Under the pieces are notes generated by a model. That model was not told the DNA's origin and did no database searches. It was given only the letters and a program-made list of their open reading frames with translations. DNA of 49,903 nucleotides from Paraphysomonas bandaiensis (lineage: Eukaryota > Chrysophyceae). This document shows positions 9,899-20,975 of the stretch, piece after piece. Location: positions 1 to 49,903 of the forward strand of contig CBFFRP010000368.1 of the NCBI GenBank assembly GCA_965644295.1, in the 5' to 3' direction. The stretch's first letter is position 1; every line of letters begins with the position of its first letter. The position numbers and the translations under genes are program-made.

Positions 9899-11511
9899 TC
9901 ATTTGCCTTGTCTCGCGCCTATATGTTTCCTCCTGTGAGCCTTGCCTTGTGCGCAGCCATCACAAAGGCCTTCTGGTAGCTGTGGCGAGCTCAGGTCGGA
10001 TTTTGAAATAGTGATTCCTTTTACAAGATTCAACTTTAGTGCTTTTTGAATTAAGCCAATGGATGCGTGGGTCAACCTTCGATGTGCCAGGGAAATCGAG
10101 GAACCGCTTGATGTAGATGCCAAGTTGCACTGGTCTTGGATGTAACCTAAATCGGATAATTTGACCTCGTATAGACCGTTTTGTTTCCTGGCTATATGCG
10201 TGCCTCGTTTTGTCCGAATACTATGTTGCAGTCGGCGTCTGTTGTCAACTGGCTGATAGAAATTAAAGTCTTTGACGCATCTGGAACTAACTTGCACTTT
10301 TTGATCATTCCTAGCTTGCCGTGGCCCAATGCCTGCATTTCTGATCCTGATTTGGCGGTGTAGATGGTGGTTTGGTCATAAGTGAATTCGGAGAGTAAGC
10401 TTCGTGCTGCACTGTAGTCATTTTCATCGTTTGGCCCCTCATCGTCATAGTCTTCTAGTCTTAAGTTCGAATCCCGATGACTGTTTCTTGGGTATTTTGA
10501 TGATGATGTGTTCTTGGAGTGATGCCCTTTTCCTCTTTTGTCGTCGTTTCGTTTGTTTGTGGACTTCTGCATCTGTTGGATGTGTTCCCACGAGTGCTTG
10601 CACTCTGCTGCAATGTGGTTGGATCCATTGCATCTGAAACACTTAACTTCGCGCGACTTTGCACTTGTAGCTCTGCTGGACTTGTTGAATTTCTTCTTGT
10701 GTTTTGTTGGATTTCGCTGCCCGTTGTGCTTGTGCTTTTGCTTTTTCGATAGACGGGGGTTAAACGGCTGTTTGCCTGTTGAGCTGTAGTTTGCGCTATC
10801 CCGTTTGGTTTCCGTATTTTGTGATAATAGGGAGCCTACAGTGGAATGCTCGAATGCTCTCAATCTTCTTATCAGAGTTTTATAATCATCAATTGGGTTC
10901 ATTTGGAGGTTGGTTGCCAGCAGGTCCTTATAGGTCTGGTTCTCATTTGAGACCACCCCTTGTCGTATTCTTGAAATGAGGTCTTGTTCAGAGACTTTGT
11001 GGCCGTGTGTAGCGAGCTTTAATCGCAATTTTTCGACTTCGTCCAGGAATTGATTGATTGTTTGAGCTTGCTTGATTTTGATTGATTGCAGTTGGCCAAT
11101 GAAGTCGGTTATCGTATCATTTGAGGTCTTGTCTTTGAAATGCTTTTCGATCTCTGACCATGCCCTTTTCCCATCTCCTTCAGGGACTGTTTCGATGATA
11201 CCCTCTGCTTCCTCGTTTTGGCCAATCACCGCGCTGGATAGAAGTGACCATAGGTAATTGTTGCCCTCCTCGAAATACTGTATATTTTCGTCGTATAGGC
11301 GTTTTTCCTGTCTAGGTAGTCCTCTTCTGTTTCTTCCTCTTGACGCATCGTTTCTTAGGATGTATACTATCTTGGGCTTACGAAAGAACCAGGCTCTACT
11401 TTTATTCTGCCATTTTGAGAAGTTCTTGGCGTCGAAGGGTGGTATGGAATCCTTCCTCTTGTCCGATGAATCGGAGTCGGAGTTGTCGTAACTGTTAGTC
11501 TTAGAACTCAT
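9899..11511 (-). pseudogene. copia-B gag to pre-integrase, truncated
   Basis: A 439-codon frame starts at the ATG at 11511. It encodes a copia gag (DAKNFSKW near residue 28; G-x-x-A-W-S-E-I-E-K-H-F near 114; F-L-D-E-V-E-K-L near 154) and a CCHC knuckle (C-FRC-NGSNH-IAAE-C) near residue 295. The protease segment is odd: L-V-P-D-A-S-K-T-L-I-S-I-S-Q-L and G-H-G are present, but no DSGA catalytic motif precedes them, which suggests an internal deletion. After a frameshift near 10200-10290 a second frame to 9899 carries the GAG-pre-integrase finger (H-R-R-L-T-H, L-C-D-G-C-A-Q-G-K). Integrase core and reverse transcriptase are absent, so it is a 5' fragment. Confidence 0.8.
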
Positions 11512-11520
11512 CCGCTACCA
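11512..11520 (-). other. primer-binding site of copia-B
   Basis: On the minus strand TGGTAGCGG stands directly before the gag ATG, the same arrangement and sequence as in the other copia elements in this window. The sequence beyond 11520 should contain the element's 5' LTR, but its limits are not visible. Confidence 0.6.
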
Positions 11521-11784
11521 AAAAAAGATTTAAGGTTAGTTTTGATATTTAGTAAGGATATACTTGATATTATTAGAGATAAAGATTGAACGATAAGGCC
11601 TAATAGTATAATGGCAAGACACGTTTGCGCAGAGCGTTAGCACCACACACATGTGCGTATCTTGTACAGTCGCGTATCATGTAGAGTTTGGTAATTATTC
11701 AGTCTATTTGGTATTTCATTGTATACGTGTGTTGTATTCACGCGTTAAGGGATATACGTGAATCAATGACTCCTACTAATACAT

Positions 11785-11905
11785 CTGGCTATGAGTAGAG
11801 GTAAAACAATATCTGCTGGCTATATATGAGTCCCATGTTAGTTCCCGGAGAAATATCTCCGGTACTTATCCCCCAGAGCACCAAAGGATATTGATGGATC
11901 TTGCA
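11785..11905 (+). repeat. R3 repeat fragment
   Basis: The order GGCTATGAGT, ATATCTGCTGGCTATAT, CATGTTAGTTCCCGGAGA, ATCTCCGGTACTTATC, CCCCAGAGCACCA is shared with 44975-45040, 45570-45670 and (inverted) 46030-46150. The core forms a small hairpin, CCGGAGA pairing with TCTCCGG. The family has no coding capacity. Confidence 0.65.
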
Positions 11906-12297
11906 ATTGATGGATATTGGTGTTATAACTTTGAAAGGCAATAGCTCAAACGGTAATAAAATGCCAAACATAGTCTGTATCTGTTCTGTATTTAGCACTT
12001 CGTACAAGACCGGACCTTGCCTATATATTCCGTCGAATTATTATCGAGATAATAATATAGCAGTAATCCTACGTATGCATCTTGTCGGTTAGAATTCTAC
12101 TTATTGAAATATCTGCAAGGAACGACGAATAAAGGAATCTTAGATACGATCTTAGATATATATTATAATATTATCACGATCTTATATTTTCAATATATAT
12201 ATACTATTCGATTAGGGTTATTGCCTGCGGTAGTGGTGAAGATAGCCATATACGTTTGCAATGTATCCAAAATCAGGCTATTCGGTTTGAGCGTTTG

Positions 12298-12481
12298 CAA
12301 TCTCAAGAGAGGCAAAAATGCAGCTATATGAGAATATGATATTACAAAACACATGTAGCAGGGGCAACTTGTAACGAAATAAATATTTCTAATAACAACT
12401 ATTATTTCGACTTCTTTTTATCGTTTACCCCTCTGATACAAATTACAGTAAAAAATAATTCAATACTTAGATGCTTTACCA
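12298..12481 (+). repeat. MITE-2 copy (5' and centre), truncated
   Basis: CTCAAGAGAGGCAAAAAT through AATACTTAGAT matches 23998-24181 and the reverse complement of 43805-43975. The copy ends in ACCAGG, where the telomeric tract starts. Confidence 0.75.
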
Positions 12482-12511
12482 GGTTAGGGTTAGGGTTAGG
12501 GTTAGGGTTAG
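12482..12511 (+). repeat. interstitial telomeric tract (GGTTAG)5
   Basis: There are five perfect six-base units of the TTAGGG-type telomeric repeat. The tract is flanked by ACCAGG on the left and TTTGGTATTA on the right. These are the two halves of a motif that is continuous in the MITE-2 family. Confidence 0.9.
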
Positions 12512-12589
12512 TTTGGTATTATACTGTTAACTGCTAACCACACCTGTATTCTTTATGTAATGGTCATATTTAAAATACCTAATATATGT

Positions 12590-12860
12590 GTCACTTGTAT
12601 AGACGTCTTTGAGATTTGACGAATAAACAGACATCCGGGGTATTGGGTTGCCTACTGAAGTCAAGCATCCGGGCCAGTTCACCTTAAGAACAAAGAGCGA
12701 AAGTGGTTGCACCTTGGTACTTGTGGTGACGCACAAGCAGCTTTCGTAGCGCAAAATAGTAGGGTGTCAGAGTTAAGCACTTGTTAGTTAAACAGTTTTG
12801 CTACATTAGTTCTGACTATTTCATACCTATTGCTAATAATCAGACATTCACTGCTATGAA
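12590..12860 (+). repeat. R1 repeat, right arm
   Basis: From TTGTATAGACGTC through CATCCGGGGTATTGGG, CACCTTGGTACTTGTGG and CTTTCGTAGCGCAAAATAG to CCTATTGCTAATAATCAG, it matches the right half of the full R1 copy at 18788-19355 and the segment 46180-46500. The left arm is missing. Confidence 0.75.
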
Positions 12861-13129
12861 AGACATTGTCCTATATGGCTGCGTTATTCAACATGCTGTT
12901 TTTACAAATGTGCGCATATACATTGTCTCAATTTGACGGTTTCGTGGTAAGATGCCACCTAAACACCACAACACTCTTGCTCCGAAGTGTAAAGTTATTA
13001 ACTTATATATTGCAGTGGTGTAGGGATTATACTAATACAATAAACCTCATACCATAGGCAATAATTGGCAACATAGCATTGACGAATAATTTAAAAATGT
13101 AATACTTGAGTTCCTCAATGGAGAATGTC

Positions 13130-15122
13130 TCACTTAATACAAGGAATTGCGCACCCGTCACTGCGTGGATCTGACCCTCCAGCTAGTACTCCCTCTGGAC
13201 TGCGCTTGATCACCTGGCCGCGCCCAAACACACTCCTAGCCGAACCTTTCTTGATGGTTATTACGTTATGACCAAGTGACTGCAATTCCTGCACTAAAGT
13301 CTCCCCTTCATCCTTATCATCTCCCCCATCACCACGCCCTCCATAGCAGTGTTCGATGAACACGTTACTCGTCTTCACATCCTGTGGGTCCTGAGTGTTC
13401 CCGACATACGCCAGACACCACCTAGGTGCATCCAGAGCACTCTGAGGATCCATACCAAAATCTACAAGGTTTCGTAGAACCTGTAGATGCCCTTGGGGCT
13501 GCATAAATCCTCCCATGACCCCCAAAGTAGCATATAGAGACCCATCGGACTCGTTCGTGACAAGGGCTGGTATAATAGTATGATAGGGTTTCTTAAACGG
13601 TGCAACAGCATTGGGATGACCGCGCTTCAGGGAGAAGTTGTGCGCTCTATTTTGAAGGGTAAACCCACAACCTTCAGGGACAATTCCAGTTCCAAATCCC
13701 ATATAGTTCGAATTGATCATGGAGCACGCATTTCCCTGTCCATCAACAACACAAAAATATACTGTTTCTGATGTCACGTAAGGATTGGATGGGTCGCCAG
13801 CGCCTATTGCGGCATTACTAAACGCAGGGGAAGTGTGAACGAGTTTCGCTCGTTCTTTGGCATACGCTTTGCTCAGTAGTACGTCCACAGGAACTTCAAC
13901 CTGTACATCAATATATTAAATATTTTAATTACATTGTTGTGAAAAAAATTATTATCACATAACAAGACGTTATGATTGCAGCCTTCCATACGAGAGCTGT
14001 TCACGAATGGGTAAACAATACCTGCTCAGGGTCACTAATATGCTGCAAAGCGTCTGCGAACGCCAGTCTCATGGCCTCTATCCCCGCGTGTGCCTGCGCT
14101 ACACTTCCTCTACGTGTCTCTGGCGTTCCATCCATCTGGTCCGGATAGAGTTCTTCCATCACATTCAGTGCCATGAGCGCAGCAATACCATGGGTCGGTG
14201 GAGGTGTCTCATACACTCGATAGCCCTTGTATACTGTACTTGACGGATTCAATATGTCTGTACGATGCGCCGCTAAGTCAGAGGAAGATAATACGCCTCC
14301 AAACGAAGTAGATGCTTGCACAATCGCATCAGCAATTCGACCTTCAAATGAGTGATTATGCTCCTTATGACATAAAAGATCGTCACAATAAAGCAAAACA
14401 AACCTTTATAAAACCCTTCTTTGGCCCCCTTTTCAGAGAGTTCTCGGAAAGTTCTAGCCAAGTCTCGGTTGTACACAACTTCACCTGCAGCAGGTGGACG
14501 TCCATCTGTTGGATGCACATTGTCAAAGTTATGCATTGCTATATTCGAATTAAATACCCGGTCTGAACACTTTCATTGCCTCTTCACCCTGCAAAAAACC
14601 ACCAGCCCATTGAGAAGCGGTCACAGGCCCCAGCACAAAACCTTCTTCCCCAAGAGCTATGGCTGGTGCCAATACATCCCCCAAAGATTTTCTTCCCTTG
14701 GAAAGGACAACATCCTCCCATAAACTCGCCGCTCCCGGCACCGTGATACACAGTCCACTATGAGGGTCGAGAGGCAACTGTGATGGCTGTACTCCTATCC
14801 CTCTAGAGTCCAATACATCAAGGGACAAACCCTCAGGCGCCGCACCATTGCCCATAAAACACGATACCTCCCTTGTCGATGCATCGTAGTACAGAGCAAA
14901 AGCATCCCCTCCAATACCCGTGGAACACGGCTCTATTATGTTAAGAGCAGCGGCCATGGCGACAGCAGCATCAGCAGCCCCTCCCCCGCTCTCAAGCACA
15001 CTCCGGCCGATAGAGGCAGCCAGCGGCTGAGTACATGCGCACATGCCCTTCGTGGAATACACAGTCGACCGCCGACTATTCCACACATCCATGTCATATT
15101 TAGTTGTCCAACAGTCTGTCAT
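13130..15122 (-). CDS. gamma-glutamyltranspeptidase-family N-terminal nucleophile hydrolase
   Basis: Four exons give 585 residues with closing frames: 15122-14558, 14505-14404, 14341-14022, 13900-13130; introns are 52, 62 and 121 nt. The family cleaves gamma-glutamyl or related amide bonds by autoproteolysis to a small subunit starting with the catalytic Thr. The N-terminal signature SRRSTVYSTKGM...ACTQPLA leads to G-G-G-A-A-D-A-A-V-A and E-P-C-S-T-G-I-G-G-D. The predicted nucleophile is about T375 in SETVYFCVVDGQGNA, followed by N-S-N-Y and G-C-G-F-T-L-Q-N-R. This is the bacterial/fungal YwrD-like branch more than animal membrane GGT; no signal anchor is seen. ATG 15122 or in-frame ATG 15092 could start translation. 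It is divergent from the CEP70-like gene. Substrate is unknown. Confidence 0.88.
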
Positions 15123-15182
15123 GCTCAGACCCCCTAGCAATAGGCAAAACAATGACCTACAAGTCAAAGAAATAGTCACACA

Positions 15183-15414
15183 AATACATACATACATACA
15201 TACATACATACATACATACATACATACATACATACATACATACATACATACATACATACATACATACATACATACATACATACATACATACATACATACA
15301 TACATACATACATACATACATACATACATACATACATACATACATACACAGACATACATACACATACATACATACATACATACCTACCTACCTACATACC
15401 TACATACCTACCTA
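15183..15414 (+). repeat. tetranucleotide microsatellite (ATAC/CATA)n
   Basis: About 40 uninterrupted ATAC units are followed by interrupted CAGA and CTAC variants. It lies between the start codons of two divergent genes (15122 minus and 15570 plus). Open frames across it, such as repeated YVCM, are artefacts of the repeat. Confidence 0.95.
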
Positions 15415-15569
15415 CAGCAGTATTATGCTATGCAGAGAGGTGTGCTGTGTTGGATTTTTTCTTTGAGAATTTAAATATTTCGTTTTTAAAATTAATAGTT
15501 TGGCACATTGCAAAGCGGTGTGTAATCTCTCATTTGAGGTTTCATTGAGGCGATTTATATTTGTATTGG

Positions 15570-18500
15570 ATGATTGATTCCGTGATGGAGGAGTGGAGTG
15601 GCAGTAGTATAGAGGGTAGTTTAGATCATGGTGATGACTTCGATTCTCCTCAAGTCGCAAAGACTTCCCAGCAGACTCACTCTAGTCGTGTGTATGAGTT
15701 TGAGGCTGAAGTGCATAAAGCTGAACGTGCTTTCGCCTCCAGCAGTGCATTTTTTGAACAAGGAGATTCGTCGGGGCGTCGTGACAATGAGTCGAACACG
15801 AGCGGAGATTTCGCGTTATCTGAATTAGGTCGCCAGTCGTTCGAACAGACAACTTCCGGAGGACTTGACATTAATGAAATATTGGATGAAGAATCGACAC
15901 GTGAGCAGCCACACGCTGAAAAGGATCAGTTCAGCTCAGCACGCGATTCAAAGGAAGATTTTGCGGCACTATTAATCCCAGCTTGTGTGAAAGTCAACTC
16001 AACTCTCACCCAGTATGGGTATTCCGTTATTGATTTAACTGCATCAGATATAGATGTACAACGTCGTAGTATGTCTGTGTTTATTGTGGATGCATGGGCA
16101 GAATCTGTGTTAGGATGCATCCAGGAGTTAATTGAAAAGCAGCACACGTCGCAAGAGATCATTCAGGATGCATCTTCCAGTAGAGGTTTCAGTGATGCCG
16201 CAAATGAAGTACTGGAAAGTCGCTTTAGAACACTTGAATCACGTTATGAGAGTTGTATTCGGAAGGAAAAAGAAACTCGGCTGATGTTCGAGTCTAAAGG
16301 TCCGTGTTTCTCGCCCTGATTATAAAATTGTCTCGACGATCTGAAAGAAAAATGCCACTTCTGTTCTTCATATTTGATTTGCGAGTTTTGACCTTTTATA
16401 CTTCGTAGAGAAGGAATGCGAACTTTTAAAGAAACAATTAGCCGACCTCAACTCAGAAAATAAGAAGAAAATAAGGAATCTCGAGCACGTTGTTCAGGTA
16501 TTGCAAGTTTTTCCCACCTAAAACTTTGCAATTGGATATATCATTGATTTCTGTTATGATAGTTTTTGTAGTTTACGTGTGTGCTATCTTGTTGTATTTG
16601 AGTCAGTGCTGCTGCGCAGGAGAGTGACCGTAAACTCCGTCAACGGGACGTCGATATCGAAAAGATGAGGGGAAAGTTCCAATCCCTTGCTAACCGTAAC
16701 CGCACAGATAGTGCCCGAATGAATCGTGCAATGAGTGCTCATGTCCGTGGAGAAGCGGGTACTGTGATATCACATAACTCTTCCCCTTCCACTCCAGTTG
16801 GACACACCTCACAAATGATATCTTCTCCCGCGTCAAGGATTAAAGACTCTCCTGTAACCTCTCAGGATATAATATTTGCACTTGAATCGGAACGATCTGA
16901 ACTTCTGCAACACACATCTGAATTGGAAAGTCAAGTCGCTTCTTTGACGAAGAAGCTGTCCAAAATTATTAATGACAGCCAGAAAGGCGCGGCTGATGAT
17001 ATGCTAATATCCACTTCTACTCCTGTTCGATCTACACCGAAAGCATCTGATAATGCGCCAGAAGCGAGCACCTCATCGCACGAAACTATTCGAGAGCAAT
17101 CCACTCGCATTCAACAGTTAGTACACCAACTTGAGATGGAAAAGCAAAAGACATCCCGTCAAAATGATGACATCGAAGCAATACGCAATCGGTATAGTGA
17201 AATGAAGAGCGAGGTAGAAAATCTGAGGATAGAACTGGATGCGAGACCCACCGTCCCTCAATGGAATGAAAAGCTACGCCAAGTAACACAATTGGAAAAT
17301 GAATTGCACGACGTTATCCTTCTGCGCGATGAATCACATGAGATATCTGAGTGGAAAAGGCACCTAAGCACACGAGAAAAAATAAAAGCTGATCGCCGGA
17401 ACCATGAGCTGAAGCTCTGGTTGCTGGACTCCCTTCCCAAGAATGTGATGAAAGATGTGCTTCAAGGAATATGCAGAGAGTTGGACCTATGTGAAATTTC
17501 CGATATTATTCCAGCGATATCGAAGCTGAAGACTGTTGTAAGGGCCGTCCCGCGAATGGAAAAATTCATTACATCTGTGTGCAATTACGTATTCAGGCAC
17601 GAGTCGCCTAAACACGACGAGGGTGATGTGATAGCTAGGCCGGTGATGGAAGATGTGTTACCAGTTCTTAAACGGTACGTCTGCCTACGCTTATTTGACC
17701 TATGGGCACTGTCGATAGCCTTTTCAGTACTGTTTATGCTTACGGCTAATGCGTTACTTCAACTTACCACAGTTTACTGGCTTTGCTATGTGTGTAACTC
17801 ATACGACTTCGTATTTCTTTTTGTGCAGGTGGTGGTCCTACAAAAAAGATTTTCTTGCTCTCAGTGAGTTTCAAGAGAAAATATTTTATGTAGTTCGACA
17901 GGTGGATGCCACTAAAACGATTCGCTCATTTAACGATTTAGAGGTGAGTACTATCTATTGAAGAGCTACAGTGTGTGTTTATGTGTTTGTGTGTATTATC
18001 TCACTGTCTCCTGACAGGTGAGTCAGCTGGCGAAACCTTCCGATGAGAGCCCCGCGGCTAGTATTATCGAAACGCAGAGCTTCAGGAAGTCGGACTCTTA
18101 TTCCTTACCCATACAGTGCGTGCAACGTTCCCAATCAGAAGATGCTATTGTCAAGATTCAATCGTTAATAGATTTTCAAGACGAAATTTTCCGATCTGCG
18201 CAGAACTATGTCAGCGCTCAGAAGTTTATTTCAGAACGGCCCGATGTTATGGTTAACAGTCTTGTCAGCCATGTAATGTACTTATTTGGTGTGAAGTCTT
18301 TGCGTGGATTTATTCCACGAATGAATGAAGTATATTTGTTTACTCAAGAAATGTGTAATTTTATGACCACTCTGCGCACATTCTACAAAATGAAAACCTC
18401 ACCGGATGCTACAGTGATCACAGAGACATACCGCAGGGTAAAAGTAGATACACCAGAGGAACAGGCGGGTCGAAGAAAGAAGGACGTATTGGCGTCATGA
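15570..18500 (+). CDS. CEP70: CEP70-like centrosomal coiled-coil protein
   Basis: Five exons (15570-16299, 16409-16497, 16620-17674, 17829-17943, 18018-18500) join in frame to 823 residues. Around residue 135-155 is a W/N-x-x-L-x-x-Y-G-Y-x-V-I-D-L segment like the start of the CEP70 conserved region. Long heptad-rich coiled coils follow, with Ser/Thr-rich linkers. The C-terminus (about 745-785) has L-F-G-V-K-S-L-R-G-F-I-P-R-M-N-E-V-Y, very close to the conserved F-x-V-x-S-L-x-G-x-x-P-R-M-N-E-V-Y of CEP70. Known CEP70 acts at centrosomes in microtubule organisation and ciliogenesis. Human CEP70 is about 600 residues, so this one is longer. ATG 15570 was chosen as the first in-frame ATG after a stop; 15585 is an alternative. 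Confidence 0.7.
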
Positions 18501-18787
18501 GCTCTCTTGGTAGCTTAGACTGACTGTAGCATGCAAATAAATACCAATGATTTTGGTTTAAAATTTCGATGTAATAATAACGTTCTGTCCATTTCTACCA
18601 CCGTTTCAATTATATACGACTCATACATGTATTTTTGTATATATAAATTACGAATTCACGAGCCCTTACTCTACAAAGATAACAGCTTTACACGCCTTTG
18701 TTATTTACCATTCTTTTCTGCGCTACACTTTGATTCGAAATACCTTAGTTGGAATATAAGATTCAATCTTTTCCCTTCATTTAAATG

Positions 18788-19355
18788 ATAGTAGTGAATG
18801 TCTAATTATTAGCAATAGGTGTGTAAGAGTCTGAACTATTGTAGCAAAATAAGTTATCTAACTAGTGCCTAACACTGATATTTTACTATTTTGCGCTACG
18901 AAAGCTGGTAGTGTGTCATCGCAGGCCCAAGGTGCAACCACTTTTGCTCTATCATCTATCATTCAATGCAAACGCAGCGAGCAAGCAGAATGTTGATATA
19001 CCTGACATCTGCTAACTTCAGGATTTTTGAGACCTTAAGCTAAATAACACCCAGATGCTTGACTTCAGCAGGTAGCCCAATACTCCGGATGCCCTTGATG
19101 TGGGCCCATTCCTGAATGCCTGCTTATTTGTCAGGGCCCAAAGGCGTACACAACTACACAAGTGACGCTTATATTAGGGTCCCATATACCACACATTTTT
19201 TGATAGAGCACCTTGGGCCTGCGGTGACACACAACCAGCTTTCGTAGCGCAAAATAGTAGGATATCAGAGTTAGGCACTAGTTAGATAACTTATTTTGCT
19301 ACACTAGTTCAGACTCTTACACGCCTATTGCTAATAATCAGATATCCACTCCTAC
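18788..19355. repeat. R1: complete element with inverted arms of about 150 bp
   Basis: The left arm (TTATTAGCAATAGG, then AGTCTGAACTA, TAGCAAAATAAGTTATC, CTACTATTTTGCGCTACG, CCCAAGGTGC) is repeated inverted at the right end, finishing CCTATTGCTAATAA at 19337. Arms are about 90 percent alike, and the unique centre is about 240 bases. No ORF is present. Partial copies lie at 12590-12860, 43215-43436 and 45348-46500. It looks like a non-autonomous foldback DNA element. Confidence 0.8.
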
Positions 19356-20187
19356 GACGTATCTAATGTATTCCTGCATACAGATATAGCATATATTACT
19401 CTAAACTGAATAGAAGTGTGTTTGGTCGACGAAGTTGTCAAAGGTCATCGTATATATTATATGTGTCTTTACAATAATTTGATAAGTCGTTACATTTTAT
19501 ACCATGTGTATATTTGACTCATCATGTTTTATTACAAATTTATCAAAGGAAAGATTGTGTAGTTTGTAATAAATGTGGATGATATGTTGATAGTATATGA
19601 ATACATAACTTTTAACATATCGAATATATAGTGTACAGCTGCATAATAACTACAGATGCTGACAAATATAGCAATCACATGAAAACACGACACTTCGTGA
19701 TTATCAGGTCTTTCAGCGGTACTCATTAGCGTGAATTCAGTCCATTGTATGTCAACATATTTACAATAAACTACAAGCAGTTTCAATTACTAAACAATTC
19801 AGTTTGAACTAATTCCCCTTATATTCAGGCAAACACAGAATGTCTTCATATCTATTTGATGATCTGCTACACAATACTGCAGCAAGGTGAAGCAAGTTAA
19901 ACAAATTCATTTGGAACACATTAAACTGATGTAGTTAATTCAATTGTAAATATCTGTGACACCGCATAAATTGCTTCTACGTTAAGCTATCACACGTAGT
20001 AAATACGCAATAACGCAAGCGTCGTAAACAGTGACCCTACGTAGAGAAAACCACAATACTTGTAGAAAATGTAAAAAACGATACCTCCAGATATCAATAG
20101 TACTTCACTGGATACGTCACAATAATAAATAAAACAACACAACAAAACCTAGGCGTCAATATCGCCCAGATGTCCAGTCCTCGACAC
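19356..20187. other. AT-rich spacer without recognised features
   Basis: No supported gene, RNA or repeat was seen. It separates the R1 element from the RRM gene, whose 3' end is at 20188. Confidence 0.4.
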
Positions 20188-20531
20188 TTAAGTTTCGTAA
20201 ATGACCTGCGTATCGATGTCATGTACAATACACTACATGATTATCATACCTGCAACTTTGCGTTAAAGAAAGGGATACTCATACCATCAAGGTCGTGAAT
20301 AATTTCATCACACATAGATAGGGGCAATATTATATTGACAACTGCACCACCAGTATATCTGACCACATTATCCTGGAAGGTGTAATCCAATGAAACCTTT
20401 CGGATATACCCATAGGGTTCGAACAAGCTTATAACATACATCAATCCCAATGAAGGGGGGATATTATTCACCACGAATGTGAATTCCTCGCCATTAAACA
20501 GATAGTATTGCTGCTTGGATGGATTCGGCAT
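20188..20531 (-). CDS. small RRM-domain RNA-binding protein (5' end uncertain)
   Basis: The exon 20531-20250 encodes one RNA recognition motif: F-T-F-V-V-N-N-I-P fits RNP2, and the T-G-G-A-V-V-N-I-I strand sits at the RNP1 position, although aromatic RNP1 residues are missing. After a 44-nt intron (20249-20206) a six-codon exon ends V-I-Y-E-T-stop at 20188. Translation may begin at the ATG at 20531 or in an upstream exon near 20630-20590 (M-R-D-E-K-V-T-R-Q-H), joined through one of two candidate donors. As drawn it is about 99 residues. Which RRM protein it is cannot be told; degenerate RNP1 suggests a protein-binding RRM. Confidence 0.6.
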
Positions 20532-20825
20532 ATCTGCATGAGATTGATGTGAAACGAATGACTTGACGAAAGAAATCGTTATACCTTCACAGAACCTTTA
20601 CAATGTTGTCGAGTCACTTTTTCGTCCCTCATCCTCTGCACAAGCATGGAAACTATTAGTCCAATGGCAACTGCTCTCTATCCCTAACCTCACTTACATA
20701 TGAACTCCGTGCCGACCCTACAGCCAATCAAACATACTCATACAGTAATATTGGAGTATTATTTGTTGATAACAAGATTAGACTCTTGTCTCCGTCCCTG
20801 CTGTGTTTTTGGATATACGGCATTA

Positions 20826-20857
20826 GGTATACTGGTATACTGGTATACTGGTATACT
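20826..20857 (+). repeat. four tandem GGTATACT units
   Basis: An 8-base unit is repeated four times without error; each unit contains the palindrome GTATAC. It lies 38 bases before the short palindromic element at 20895. Confidence 0.9.
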
Positions 20858-20894
20858 GCAGAACTCACCACTTACCACTTACTGGTACACGGTA

Positions 20895-20973
20895 CAGCGC
20901 ACTCGCGATATAACGCGGTTCCTACATCGCTATCGCGGTTTCCCTAATCGCGTTATATCGCGAGTGTGCTGTG
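20895..20973. mobile_element. very short pogo/Tigger-type MITE
   Basis: CAGCGCACTCGCGATATAAC at the left is matched inverted at the right (CGCGTTATATCGCGAGTGTG then CTGTG), with about 30 bases between the arms. TA flanks both ends. Termini starting CAG...CTCGCGATATAACGCG and a TA duplication are typical of pogo/Tigger elements, and the start resembles the termini of the larger element at 29842. Confidence 0.65.
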
Positions 20974-20975
20974 TA

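Noticed and set aside
14539-14557. A 19-nt intron in the GGT-like gene
   Set aside because: The frame also closes with a 52-nt intron (14506-14557), which matches local intron sizes and gives the family's K-V-F-R-P-D-G-R-P-P sequence.
15043-15474. Open frames with repeated H-T-Y-I or Y-V-C-M
   Set aside because: They are translations of the ATAC microsatellite and not proteins.
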